Positions 27,580-37,366 of a stretch of 64,000 bases of DNA are shown piece after piece. A model generated the notes under the pieces. That model was not told where the DNA came from, ran no database searches, and worked only from the letters and a program-made list of their open reading frames with translations. This stretch comes from DATBJG01 sp963790545 (GTDB lineage Bacteria; Acidobacteriota; Vicinamibacteria; Vicinamibacterales; JAMQPK01), in the NCBI GenBank assembly GCA_963790545.1, contig CAWBPA010000017.1:496001-560000 (forward strand), in the 5' to 3' direction. Position numbers and translations under genes: made by a program. Numbering within the stretch: the first letter of the stretch is position 1; each line of letters opens with the position of its first letter.

Positions 27580-28827
27580 ATGGATGAGCGATTTCCATTG
27601 TTACCGGGCCGCGTCGGATACGTCGTCAAACGCTATCCGCGCTTTTCGGAAACGTTCGTCGTGTCCGAGATTCTCGCGCATGAAGAAGCGGGCCTCGACC
27701 TGGACATTTTCTCGCTGTACCCTCCCAACGATTCGCATTTTCAGGAGAGCATTGCGCGGGTACGTGCGCCGGTCACCTACATTCCCGGTGACGGACTGCG
27801 TGCAGCGGATTTCTGGGCCGGCGTCCAACAAGCGTCGAACTATGTGCCGGAAGTCTGCTCCTCTCTCGACACGAAATGCGGCGCTTCGGCGCGCGATGTG
27901 TATCAGGCGCTCCTGCTGGCATCTGAAGCGCGCCGCAAGGACATTCAGCACCTCCACGCCCATTTCGCGACCGTGGCAACGTCCGTCGTGCGTCTTGCCG
28001 CCAGGTTTGCCGGCCTGCCCTACAGCTTCACGGCACATGCCAAAGACCTGTTCCACTCCTCCGTTAATCGTGACGAGCTCAGCCGAAACCTCGCCGATGC
28101 CGCCGCCGTCGTCACGGTGAGCGACTACAACCTGGATTACCTGAGGCAGAACTTTGGACCAACCGCCTCGCGTGTTCGGCGGATCTACAACGGGCTGGAT
28201 TTCGATCAGCTCGGACCTCCATCGCCTCAGCATGGCAGGTCACTCATCGTCGGTGTGGGACGTTTGATCGAGAAGAAGGGCTTTTCTCATCTCATCGAAG
28301 CATGTCGCATCCTGGTCGAGCGGGGACACCAGCTCGAGTGCGTCATTATCGGCGCTGGGCCGCTGCAGCCCGTCCTGCAGTCCCAAATCGACCAAGCTCG
28401 TCTCGCCCGCCATATCACGCTCGTCGGGCCTCGACCGCGCGAATTGGTGTTGTCGTACATGCGGCGAGCGGCCGTCTGTGCAGCGCCGTGCGTCGTCAGC
28501 AACGACGGCGATCGCGACGGTCTGCCGACTGTGCTGCTCGAGGCTATGGCTGTCGGGGCACCGTGCGTCACCACAGATGTCACCGGGATCCCCGAGGCCA
28601 TACAGGACGGCGAGACGGGATTCGTGGTCCCGCAGAGTGATCCGGTGGCCCTGGCGGCGGCCACCGAACGCTTGCTGGACGATCCCGACCTGCGGACACG
28701 AATTGCTGCGAAGGCTCGACGACTGGTCGAAAGCCGGTTCGACGTCCGTCGTAATGCTGCTGAGCTCCGTGAGCTGTTCGTCTCCGCGGGACGCGTTCAA
28801 CCAGAGACGGTTCCTGGAGTCCAGTGA
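27580..28827 (+). CDS. family 4 glycosyltransferase (WcaL-like)
   Basis: 415 residues, intact. The N-terminus GYVVKRYPRFSETFVVSEIL is typical of colanic-acid-type WcaL and related GT4 enzymes; HLHAHFATVATSVV and SFTAHAKDLF lie in the acceptor domain. The donor domain has VGVGRLIEKKGFSHLIEA and EAMAVGAPCVTTDVTGIPE with the catalytic Glu-rich E-x7-E region (DGLPTVLLEAMAVG). It follows the previous transferase by 11 bases, and its TGA overlaps the ATG of the next (TGATG), so the genes are translationally coupled. Predicted to add a sugar to a cell-surface glycan in the cytoplasm. Confidence 0.9.
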   Translation: MDERFPLLPGRVGYVVKRYPRFSETFVVSEILAHEEAGLDLDIFSLYPPNDSHFQESIARVRAPVTYIPGDGLRAADFWAGVQQASNYVPEVCSSLDTKCGASARDVYQALLLASEARRKDIQHLHAHFATVATSVVRLAARFAGLPYSFTAHAKDLFHSSVNRDELSRNLADAAAVVTVSDYNLDYLRQNFGPTASRVRRIYNGLDFDQLGPPSPQHGRSLIVGVGRLIEKKGFSHLIEACRILVERGHQLECVIIGAGPLQPVLQSQIDQARLARHITLVGPRPRELVLSYMRRAAVCAAPCVVSNDGDRDGLPTVLLEAMAVGAPCVTTDVTGIPEAIQDGETGFVVPQSDPVALAAATERLLDDPDLRTRIAAKARRLVESRFDVRRNAAELRELFVSAGRVQPETVPGVQ

Positions 28828-30002
28828 TGCACATTGCCTATGTGTGCACCGATCCCGGCGTGCCAGTGTTCGGCCGCAAAGGCTGCTCAACTCACGTTCA
28901 GGAAATCCTTCGCGCCTTCAGGAAGCATGGAGCTCACGTCACCGTGTTTGCCGCGCGAACCGACGGCACACCCCCAGCCGATCTCCATGACCTTTCTCTG
29001 CATCGATTGCCAATCTGGGCCGACACCGACCGCGGCGCGCGCGCGAACTTCGGCGGACGCCGCCAATTCTGCAGTGCGCCTCCTGCTCGATCGAGCCGGA
29101 CCGTTCGATCTGATCTACGAGCGCTACTCGCTCTGGAGCGTTGGCGCAATGGAGTATGCGCGGTCGAGTGGCACCGCCGGATTACTCGAGATCAACGCCC
29201 CGCTGATTGACGAGGAAGCCCGTTATCGACGTCTGACCGACCCCGTCAGTGCCATGCGATTTACCCGGCAATCGTTCTCTACGGCGTCGATTCTGATTGT
29301 CGTGTCAGAATTCCCTCACGACGTATGTGAAGCAGTACCGGGACCGTGACGACGGTGTGCACGTCGTTCCTAATGGCGTTGACCCGACCCGGTTTCCACC
29401 CGGATTGGCACCATCTCTTCCAGCAACGGACGGGGCCTTCACGGTCGGGTTTCTCGGAAGCCTCAAGCCCTGGCACGGCCTGATGACGCTTGTCGAGGCG
29501 TTCGGGCGGTTGCACCGTTCGGCCTCGAATACCAGGCTGCTCATCGTTGGGGATGGTCCGGAACGCAAGCCGGTCACCGCGTATCTTTCCGCCCACAGAC
29601 TCCTCGGTGCGACCACCTTCACGGGGGCTGTCGACTCGACCGACGTCCCAGGTCTCCTCGCATCGATGGACGTAGGGGCCGCTCCCTATTCGAATCGTTC
29701 TGACTTCTACTTTTCGCCGCTCAAAGTCTACGAATACATGGCCGCGGGCCTTGCCGTCGTGGCGAGCGACCTCGGTCAGGTCGGCGAGGTTATCGAGCAC
29801 GGAGTCGACGGGCTGTTATGCCGCCCTGACGATGCGACCACATGGACCACGACGCTCGGGCAGCTTTACGAGCGTCGGGACCTGGGTCTCGGTCTCGGAT
29901 CCGCCGCGCGGCAAAAGGTCGCGCAGCATCACAGCTGGGACGCGATTGCCCTAGCGTATCCTCGATCTCGCGGGAATGGCGGTCATGGAGGCCCGCGCCT
30001 GA
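28827..30002 (+). CDS. family 4 glycosyltransferase (frame-broken)
   Basis: Starts at ATG 28827 (HIAYVCTDPGVPVFGRKGCS, then HVQEILRAFRKHGAHVTVF). It continues after a frame change near 29040 as RAGPFDLIYERYSLWSVGA, and after another near 29325 as VHVVPNGVDPTRFPPG, VGFLGSLKPWHGLMTLVEAF and FYFSPLKVYEYMAAGLAVVAS. A third change near 29957 brings the stop TGA at 30000-30002, overlapping the ABC exporter ATG. All three are consistent with one-base insertions. Without the last correction the transferase reads in frame into the exporter, which is an artefact. GT4 motifs and operon position indicate a glycan-assembly role. Confidence 0.82.
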
Positions 30003-31819
30003 TGGGTCGTCGAACCGAGCTTCACCAGTCGCTGCCAAGTCTGGCCCGGGTCGTGGGACGGTTCTGGCCTTACATCCGGCAGCACCGTCTGCTGCTCACC
30101 TTGTCGTGCCTGGCGCTGGTCGCCGAAATTATGTTGCGGCTTCTGGAGCCTTGGCCGCTCAAGTTCGTTCTGGACCGGGTGATCGAGACAGCGCCTGCGA
30201 ACGCGCGTTCGTCGATTGCGTGGCTCGATGCGATGGACCCTATCACTTTGCTTACGCTGATGGCCGTTGCCGTGGTTGCGATCACCGGGCTTCGAGCGCT
30301 CGCAGAGTACTTCAACTCGGTGGGTCTTGCCGTCATTGGTGATCGCGTCGTGACTGACGTTCGGACTGCCATTTATGCACACGTCCAGCGCCTGTCCGTA
30401 TCATTTCACAACCGCGCGCACGCCGGTGACCTGCTCTTGCGTGTGATTGCCGATGCTGGAATTTTGAGAGACGTCACCGTGACGGCCCTCCTGCCGCTCG
30501 TCACCAGCTTCCTGACGCTCACAGCGATGATCGGTTTCATGTTCTGGGTGAACTGGCAGCTCACGTTCCTGGCGCTTCTACCCTTGCCGTTTGCTGGACT
30601 GCACCTCTCGCGCCTGGGAAGACGCATGCGTGAGGCGGCGAGGACACAACGACGCCGCGAAGGGGTCATGGCCGCCACAGCTTCCGAAGCGATTGGCGCC
30701 ATGAGGATCGTCCACGCGCTCTCGCTTGAGGAACGATTCTCGAAAACCTTCGCCGATCACAATCGACAGAGCGGCAGGGAAAACACGCTGGCGACCCGAG
30801 CCGGGGCACGACTCGAGCGGACGGTCAACATGGTCACGGCCGTTTCCACGGCAATCGTGCTCTGGCAGGGGGCACGCCTGGTTTTGACGGGAGTCCTCAC
30901 GCCTGGTGATTTGGTCGTCTACCTCGCGTACCTGAAGAACGCCTTCAAGCCGGCCAAGGAGTTCGCGAAATACACGACGCGAATCGGCCGAGCGGCGGCT
31001 GCCGGTGAACGCGTTCTCGATCTCTTGGATCGTACGCCTGAGATTCGCGACCTGCCGGGCGCCAGGCCCGCCCACGCGTTCCGAGGGATGGTCCACTTCG
31101 ACCATGTCTCGTTTTCGTACGAACCCGGGCGGCAGGCACTTCAAGACATCGACGTCACCGTGCAGCCAGGTCAGCGCATCGCGCTGATGGGTCCCTCTGG
31201 CAGCGGCAAGTCAACACTCGTCAGCCTCCTTGTCCGTCTCTACGATCCGTCGGAAGGTCGCGTGCTCATCGATGGTCGCGACATCCGCGAGTACACGCTT
31301 GCATCACTGCGAGCGCAGATCAGCATCGTCCTGCAGGATCCCTGGCTGTTCGGCACGACCGTGCGGGACAACATCGCGTACGGCGTGACCGACGCCAGCA
31401 CGAGCGAGATCGAAGCTGCCGCACGGCTGACGAACGCGCACGAATTCATTGCGGCACTGCCCCAGCAGTACGACACCGTGCTCGGCGAGCGTGGTGTGAC
31501 GCTGTCCAACGGACAGCGTCAACGTATCGCGCTGGCGCGCGCCGCAATCAGATCGGCTCCCATCGTCGTCCTCGATGAGCCAACAACCGGGCTGGACCGG
31601 GACAATGAGCGCGCCGTGCTAGACGCACTCGATCGGTTGGCTGTCGGACGGACCGTTTTCCTGATCACACATGACCCGCGCCTGGCAGGGCATGCCGATT
31701 TGATCCTGTACCTGGAAGATGGCCGGGTCGTCGGACGCGGTGGCCCCGCAGACCTGCGACAAGGTGCCCGGCACATTCGAGACACCTACCCGGAGGTTCC
31801 CGATGCCGTTACCCGCTAA
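30002..31819 (+). CDS. ABC exporter, fused permease and ATPase (MsbA-like)
   Basis: 605 residues from ATG 30002, overlapping the preceding TGA. An N-terminal domain with six membrane segments (residues ~20-320) is followed by an ATPase with Walker A GPSGSGKST, Q-loop IVLQDPWLFG, signature LSNGQRQRIALARAA (LSGGQ variant), Walker B IVVLDEPTTGLD and switch His in FLITHDPR. The half-transporter should act as a homodimer exporting a lipid-linked or amphipathic product across the inner membrane. The outer-membrane barrel gene starts 17 bases before this one ends, so the two are tightly coupled. Frame intact. Confidence 0.93.
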   Translation: MGRRTELHQSLPSLARVVGRFWPYIRQHRLLLTLSCLALVAEIMLRLLEPWPLKFVLDRVIETAPANARSSIAWLDAMDPITLLTLMAVAVVAITGLRALAEYFNSVGLAVIGDRVVTDVRTAIYAHVQRLSVSFHNRAHAGDLLLRVIADAGILRDVTVTALLPLVTSFLTLTAMIGFMFWVNWQLTFLALLPLPFAGLHLSRLGRRMREAARTQRRREGVMAATASEAIGAMRIVHALSLEERFSKTFADHNRQSGRENTLATRAGARLERTVNMVTAVSTAIVLWQGARLVLTGVLTPGDLVVYLAYLKNAFKPAKEFAKYTTRIGRAAAAGERVLDLLDRTPEIRDLPGARPAHAFRGMVHFDHVSFSYEPGRQALQDIDVTVQPGQRIALMGPSGSGKSTLVSLLVRLYDPSEGRVLIDGRDIREYTLASLRAQISIVLQDPWLFGTTVRDNIAYGVTDASTSEIEAAARLTNAHEFIAALPQQYDTVLGERGVTLSNGQRQRIALARAAIRSAPIVVLDEPTTGLDRDNERAVLDALDRLAVGRTVFLITHDPRLAGHADLILYLEDGRVVGRGGPADLRQGARHIRDTYPEVPDAVTR

Positions 31820-32832
31820 AGCCAATCTCTTCCTTGTCAGCCTCCTCCTCATTGGCGCGCCCGGGCTCGCCGTGGCCCAGGACACGATCGGGGTAAACCC
31901 AGAAGCCGTGGTCCCCGCGGATGGCAGCGCGGAGACTGAAACGCCGAACCGCTCCAGACGCCCAAAGCAATCTGCCTCAGACGGAGGTGCCTGAAACGGC
32001 GACGCCCACGCGATTGTGGTCCGTGGCGCTTACAGCGGCGAACGTGTACGACGACAACATCGATCACGATGATCGAAGCATCAATGCGTACGGCTTCGTA
32101 TATGGCACCGAGTTCCACTATCAGACAGGACGGCGGAGACCACTCTTTCAAATGGACTACGAACTTGCGCGGTACAACTACCCGGGTGCGGAACGCTGGA
32201 GCCGGCTGAGCCACTACCTGAGAACCAGCGTCGAAAAACGACTCACGCGACGGCTGAGCGTGGAAGGCCTCGGTGAGGTCCTTTCTGGAGGCGTATCCGA
32301 GGAGCAGGAGATCAGCAACTCCCTGATTTTCACCCCCAGGCTGGATTACCGGCTTCCCCGCGGACACCGCGTCCGGTTTTATGGCGCGTATCGACTGAGA
32401 CGCTATTCGAGTAACACGCTGCGAAACGCCACGAACCGTTACGTCGGCCTCGAACTGCAGCAACGCCTGGACTCGGGCGATACGTGGGAGATTGGATATC
32501 GCTACGAAGACAACGATGCACTGGGCCCGCGTTATAGCTATCTCCGCACGACGTATGAGACCGGCTACTCAACGATGGTCACGCTGCGGGACATGATCAC
32601 GTTCAACGTGAAGTATCGGTCGCGACGCTATCGCAGCCGGACGGCAGAGGTGGATGACATCGATGTTCCGAGGCACGACCAGCGCTGGATTCCCTCACTT
32701 TCGTGGGTACATCGATTCAGCCCCCGTTTGGAAATGCAAATGGGGTACACCCTGGACACACAGTCGTCGAACGACCTAGACGAGGACTACAGCGCACACA
32801 GTACCGGCCTGTCGATCACGCACAGGTTCTGA
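31803..32832 (+). CDS. outer-membrane beta-barrel protein
   Basis: ATG 31803 lies inside the end of the exporter gene and starts a signal peptide (PLPAKANLFLVSLLLIG, cleavage after AVAQ). After a polar linker the frame changes near 31965 (one-base insertion), and the rest is a run of amphipathic strands with alternating aromatic residues (YGFVYGTEFHYQTG, RVRFYGAYRLRRYSSNT, DTWEIGYRYEDNDALG). It ends in the outer-membrane signature Phe (STGLSITHRF). About 12-16 strands are likely. The position next to the exporter suggests the outer-membrane exit or anchoring point for the glycan. Poorly conserved barrels of this type are common in exopolysaccharide loci. Confidence 0.78.
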
Positions 32833-32862
32833 GCGTGTCGCCGCTCCGAGATGTGAGGCACC

Positions 32863-33741
32863 GTGGAGTTGATTGTCGAGAGCTTACGTCAGCGAGGATA
32901 CGCACCGATCCCAGAAACGTTTCGGACGGGTCGACCCGATCGTTTAACTCTCGCTTTGACGACCCGGAGCGGCGTTCCGGTCGTCGCTAAAATTTATCCG
33001 TGCGGCAATGGCGAGACCGTGTTCGCCAACATGCTCCGGGTCTGGCGTTCACCATTCGGTGAGAACCGCCGTCCTCCCGGTCTGCCGCAGCCTGTTGACT
33101 ATCTGCCCGACCTGGGGATCCTCGTCATGGAGCGAGTGGAAGGATTTCCGCTGGCAGAGCGCAACCATATCGAGCCGACAGTCCTTGACGATGTCGTTCG
33201 GCTGTTGGCATCGCTGCACGAGTCGAGTGCGACCTCCAGTCTGGTACGGTCGTCGAAGCACATCGTCAACTCGATTCGGCGAAAGGCCGAGCAGGCAGCA
33301 ACCCTTGCGCCGGAGTGGGGCGATTCGTTCCATCAGGCCGCTGACACGTTAGCCGCGTGCCGAGTCGAGGACCGGGAATTGGTCGCATCTCATGGGGATT
33401 TCTCCCCACGGAACCTCATGCTGGGTCGCGACCGGCTGGCCCTCATTGATTGGGACCGATTCCAGGTCGCCGATCCGGCGCGCGATGTGGCGTATCTGGG
33501 ACTCTGGTGTTGGGCCGCATACGTCCGCAAGAGGCAAACAGCAGACTGGGCCGTGTTGGACCGAACGGTCGCACACTACGATTCGCTCCGCCCGCAGGCC
33601 GCAATCAAACAAAGACTTCATTTCCACATCGCAGCGGGTCTGCTGCGGGTAGCGCACAGCGTTGTGACACTGTGGCCAACGGAGCGGTCGGCTGTTCCGC
33701 GCTTGATTCGCGAAGCACAGCGACAGCTCCGGATCGGTTAA
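32863..33741 (+). CDS. phosphotransferase (APH/choline kinase fold)
   Basis: 292 residues from GTG 32863. The kinase-like fold is marked by the ATP-site Lys in VPVVAKIYP, the hinge region LGILVMERVEGFPL, the catalytic Brenner motif SHGDFSPRNLML and the metal-binding LIDWDRFQVADPARDV. Such enzymes phosphorylate small molecules, sugars or aminoglycosides. In a glycan cluster, a role in phosphorylating a sugar or polyol building block is more likely than drug resistance. It is 30 bases downstream of the barrel gene and five bases before the next glycosyltransferase. A second, divergent APH-fold gene follows. Confidence 0.85.
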   Translation: MELIVESLRQRGYAPIPETFRTGRPDRLTLALTTRSGVPVVAKIYPCGNGETVFANMLRVWRSPFGENRRPPGLPQPVDYLPDLGILVMERVEGFPLAERNHIEPTVLDDVVRLLASLHESSATSSLVRSSKHIVNSIRRKAEQAATLAPEWGDSFHQAADTLAACRVEDRELVASHGDFSPRNLMLGRDRLALIDWDRFQVADPARDVAYLGLWCWAAYVRKRQTADWAVLDRTVAHYDSLRPQAAIKQRLHFHIAAGLLRVAHSVVTLWPTERSAVPRLIREAQRQLRIG

Positions 33742-33745
33742 AGAC

Positions 33746-34885
33746 GTGAAGCTGACGATCTTAAGCCACGATCTTTCCTCGAATGCCGCCATGAGAGCCC
33801 ACCGACTCGCGGAGGCTGCCCGTACGTTCGCGTCGGTCGAACTCATCGGACCGGTCGAGCCAGAGGGTATCTGGCCTGCGCTCCCCCACGAACCGTGGAT
33901 CCGTGGGGTTCACAAATCACGATTCCCGGAATTCATGGAATCCTTTCTTGGCTTGATCGATGCGGCCGACGGGGACGTGCTGATCGCCATCAAGCCTCAT
34001 CTCGCGTCTATGGGAGCGGCATTGCTTGCGGGGGAACGCCGCAGCGTGCCCGTGGTGGTTGACCTCGACGATCTCGATCTGGCGCTGGCGCCGCCCTCGG
34101 ACTGGGAAAACAACCCAGCTATGACCGACCTGTCGCGGCCCGGGTCGGCAGTCTACGTGTCGCTGCTGACGAGATGTCTGGGCGCAGCCTCAGCAATCAC
34201 GGTGGCTTCGACGGCGCTGCAGCGTCGTTTCGGGGGAACGCTCCTCATGCATGGTTGCGACACGACGCGCTTCGATCCGGCGCTCGTCGATCGTGATCGG
34301 GCGCGCATGGCCTTCGGTTTCAACGGCCCCACGATTCTGTTTTCGGGTGCGCCGCGCGAGCACAAGGGGCTGCACTGTCTCGCCCTGGCCATCCGCGAGA
34401 TCCCTGAAGCACGATTGGTCGTCACATGCAGGCCTGACGATCTGGCCGATGAAAGATGGATGGGATTGCCACTTGCTCGAATCCCCTTCGTTCCCTATAC
34501 CGGCCTCCCATCATTGCTCGCCGCCGCCGACATTGTGGCTGTTCCACAGCTCGACACCGAAGCGGCGTGGTATCAGACGCCCATGAAGATTTTCGAAGCC
34601 ATGGCAATGGCCAAACCCATCGTTACGACCAGGGTGGGAGATCTGCCTGGAATTGTCGCGGACTGCGGGACACTCGTGGACGCGGGGAACTCCAACGAAC
34701 TCGCTTCGGCGATCCACGAACTCCTGATGCACCCCCGGCAGGCTGACGCTGTGGGCCAACGTGCAAGAGCGCGTTGTATTCAACATTTCTCGCTCCTGAA
34801 CACGGCCGGGCAGCTTGCCGACCTTATCGGACAACTCAAAGCGGAGGACCCGACCAATCGAAGCCGGGAAGACGGAGTCAGTACG
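33746..34885 (+). CDS. family 4 glycosyltransferase
   Basis: Starts with GTG 33746 (KLTILSHDLSSNAAMRAHRL). Donor-domain features include ILFSGAPREHKGLHCLALAI, FVPYTGLPSLLAAADIVAVP and IFEAMAMAKPIVTTRVGDLP. After residue ~367 (LADLIGQLKAE) the frame continues to 35092 but stops looking like a glycosyltransferase, so the true end is put near 34885 and depends on an unresolved frame change. The acceptor domain has an unusual Asp-rich VVVDLDDLDLAL. It is the fourth transferase of the cluster. Whether it ends or is fused to the next kinase cannot be settled from this sequence. Confidence 0.8.
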
Positions 34886-35992
34886 CCGAGTTTCACGTCC
34901 ACACCGCTGTATGGCGACTCCAGGTGCCCGTTGGAGTGTTTTCCGATCTCGCCTTGCCTTTTCTGTCACGCGCTCTTGATCCAGCGGAGTTCCAGTGGGA
35001 ACTTGCAAGGATCTCTGAAGGGTTTGACGATGAGCTGGTTGAGGTTCGCAGCATCCAGGTCCTCAAATACAAGCGAGGCCGGCGGTGTGTGATTGAGTAT
35101 CAGTTGGAGTCACAGACGGCGGCGCGTCCCACACCCATGGCGCTGATTGGCAAAGCCAGCGCAAGAGCTTCGAGTCGAAAGTACAGGAATTCAGAAGGCT
35201 TTCTGGGATGCAGGATTTCAGGACACGAGTACCGACGGGATTTCGGTGCCAGAGCCCATCGGGCTCATCGTTCACTGGCACTTGTGGTTGCAGCGGAAGG
35301 TGCCCGGTGATGTCGTCTCGTCGGTGCTGGACCGAGAAGACGCCCCCGAGATCGTCGGGCATGTCGCAGATGCTTTGGTCAAGATCCATCAGTCCGCGGT
35401 CAAGCCAACACGCCTGCACACCCTCACCGATGAACTCGCCACGCTGCATCACAGCATTGGCAAAGTCATCGCACGGAATCCACATCTTGAATCCCGGCTT
35501 GAAAGCATTCTGGAACGCTGTCGCAAGCTTGCCGCGCTCATCCCGCAGTCCCCTTTCAGGGGGATTCATCGAGATTTCTACGCAGACCAGATCATTCTGA
35601 ACGGTGAGCGTTTGTACATCCTCGATTTCGACATGTTCACCGCCGGGGATCCGGCCCTCGACGCGGGTAACTTTCTCGGCCATCTGACAGAGCAGAGTCT
35701 GCGCACGTGGGGCCATCCTCACGGTTTGACTGCGTGCGAACACGCCTTTCAAGAGCGATTCTTGCAGCGGTCCGCCCATTGCAGAGAGGAAGCCGTGCAG
35801 GCCTATGCTGTGTTGACGTTAGTCCGTCACATCTTCCTTGGATCCCAATTTCGTGAACGACTTCACTATGCAGACGTGTTGCTCGACCTCTGCGAACAAC
35901 GCCTGGAACATGTGCTCCGTGCTTGCCGACGCACGTCACACACGTCGGTTGAGCTCGCAGTGTCCAACGCGCGAGAGGCCTCGGCCGATTAA
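34774..35992 (+). CDS. second phosphotransferase (APH fold), start unresolved, frame-broken
   Basis: The N-terminal lobe lies in one frame (DLALPFLSRALDPAEFQWEL, EVRSIQVLKYKRGRRCVIEY). After a change near 35165 the rest is in another (AFWDAGFQ, LIVHWHLWLQRKVPGDVV). The catalytic motif is GIHRDFYADQIIL, with Gln in place of the usual Asn, followed by YILDFDMFTAGDPALDAGNF as the metal site. The only start candidate in the first frame is TTG 34774, overlapping the glycosyltransferase. TAA lies at 35990. It is distinct from the kinase at 32.9 kb. The substrate is probably a small cluster-specific metabolite; this is inference from context. Confidence 0.72.
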
Positions 35993-36016
35993 ACCAGTTC
36001 TAAATGAGGGCAGGCG

Positions 36017-36961
36017 ATGCACGAGACGGAGGGCACGATGGAGACTTTCATTTGCGACGACGGCCGCATTCTGCAGGTGGTCGCGGGCTATCGGGAGCGT
36101 GTTCTTGGTCAGAGAGCCAGTTACTCGCCCCGTGCCGAATGGACCGACCAACTGTATGCGACGGCCGCAAGGAAGAAGCTGAAGCGTACTCGCCAGATCC
36201 TTGCTGAGTTTGCTCAATGGGGCGGCCATATCGAAGACGCGCATGTGCTGGATATGGGGTGCGGCGATAGCATCAATTCGCTGCTGGTTGCGCTCTGGCC
36301 CGTCGAGTCGGTCGTGGGTATCGACATGGAATTGTCTCTGCTCGAAGCGGTTGAGCGACGGGACCGTGTGCGCGTGCTGGCGTCCCATGTCTGCCGGCAG
36401 GCGAAGCTTTCAGGCGATATCGACGAGATTCTCGACCGACTACCCATCCGCCTCCTGAAAATGGATGCCACATCCATGGCGTTTGGCGATGCGAGTCACG
36501 ATCTGCTGATCTCCCGGTCGGCCATCGAGCACATCGCATCGGTCGAGAAGGCGTTCGACGAAATCGCGCGCGTGGTTCGGCCCGGCGGATTGATCTATCT
36601 CAGCACCGATCCCTACTTCTCTCCACGAGGCTGTCACAAGAGCGGTATCGTGGACATCCCATGGGCCCATACGCGTCTTTCCCTCGACGAATTTCGGCGC
36701 TTCGTGACTGAAAGCGAGGGGCCGGAACAGGCTCTCAGGCGGTGCCGTCGGCTCGAAACCCTCAACCCGTACACGATTCGGGAATGGCGCGAGAAGATAG
36801 AAGCCTGCCCTTTCGACATTCTTGAGTGGCGCGAAGAGCGCTCCGACTTCGCCGAAACGCTGCTGGATGAATACAGTGAGGTGACTGAGACGACTCGCGC
36901 GGGGGTCGAGCGCCGCGATCTGATCCACGATCGTCTGAAAATGTGGCTGCGCCGGCGATAG
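36017..36961 (+). CDS. class I SAM-dependent methyltransferase
   Basis: 314 residues from ATG 36017; a second ATG at 36038 is also possible. SAM-binding motif I is VLDMGCGDSINSLL, followed by acidic SVVGIDMEL, the LKMDATSMAF region and motif IV HDLLISRSAIEHIASVEKAF. It closes with RPGGLIYLSTDP, as in Methyltransf_11 enzymes acting on sugars or lipids. It is the last co-directional gene of the glycan cluster, 25 bases after the second kinase, so a tailoring or chain-capping methylation is a reasonable inference. Frame intact. Confidence 0.85.
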   Translation: MHETEGTMETFICDDGRILQVVAGYRERVLGQRASYSPRAEWTDQLYATAARKKLKRTRQILAEFAQWGGHIEDAHVLDMGCGDSINSLLVALWPVESVVGIDMELSLLEAVERRDRVRVLASHVCRQAKLSGDIDEILDRLPIRLLKMDATSMAFGDASHDLLISRSAIEHIASVEKAFDEIARVVRPGGLIYLSTDPYFSPRGCHKSGIVDIPWAHTRLSLDEFRRFVTESEGPEQALRRCRRLETLNPYTIREWREKIEACPFDILEWREERSDFAETLLDEYSEVTETTRAGVERRDLIHDRLKMWLRRR

Positions 36962-37094
36962 TGCCGCGTCAACCGTCTTGAACAAAGACGCGTGTTCACT
37001 GGGCTGACACGTGCCCTGTGCTTGATCGACAGGCGTGACGCCGTTTCGAGTCGGCATGTTCCTTGCCTTTCTTACCGGTAGAAAGGACGGTTCC

Positions 37095-37304
37095 ATGGCT
37101 GACGACGTGCTGAAAGGCAGATGGCGGCAACTCAAGGGTGAAATCAAGACCCGATGGGCGAAGCTGACAGACGATGATTTGATGAACGTCGAAGGCAGCT
37201 TCGACAAACTGGTGGGCAGAATTCAGGAGCGCTACGGGTACGCTAAGGATGATGCGAAGCGCGAGGTCGACGAATTCCTGATGCGCCACCCTGCAACGCC
37301 CTAA
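37095..37304 (+). CDS. CsbD-family stress protein
   Basis: 69 residues. ATG 37095 is the conserved family start (MADDVLKGRWRQLKGEIKTR). It is followed by WAKLTDDDLMNVEGSFDKLV and RIQERYGYAKDDAKREVDEF, the full CsbD pattern. An in-frame extension upstream to 37035 is not family-like. CsbD proteins are small, hydrophilic and induced by general stress in many bacteria; the biochemical role is unknown. Convergent with the parA-like gene, with a long hairpin between. Confidence 0.92.
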   Translation: MADDVLKGRWRQLKGEIKTRWAKLTDDDLMNVEGSFDKLVGRIQERYGYAKDDAKREVDEFLMRHPATP

Positions 37305-37318
37305 ATCGGTCGCCTGCG

Positions 37319-37353
37319 ACGTGTCCTGGCGGGCGCAACCTGCCAGGGCACGT
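37319..37353. terminator. hairpin between convergent csbD-like and parA-like genes
   Basis: Two 15-base arms (37319-37333 and 37339-37353) pair with two mismatches around a five-base loop. Lying between two convergent stops, it is a likely bidirectional terminator, although no clear U tract follows. Confidence 0.6.
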
Positions 37354-37366
37354 CCGTTTGCAATCC

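Noticed and set aside
29297..31819. A continuous 840-codon frame suggesting a glycosyltransferase-ABC exporter fusion
   Set aside because: Closing a one-base insertion near 29957 gives the transferase a natural end (LAGMAVMEARA) with TGA overlapping the exporter ATG, the same coupling seen at the neighbouring junction.
32863..35992. Aminoglycoside resistance or aminoglycoside biosynthesis
   Set aside because: The APH fold is shared by many small-molecule kinases, and the neighbours are glycan transferases and export genes with no aminocyclitol synthesis enzymes.
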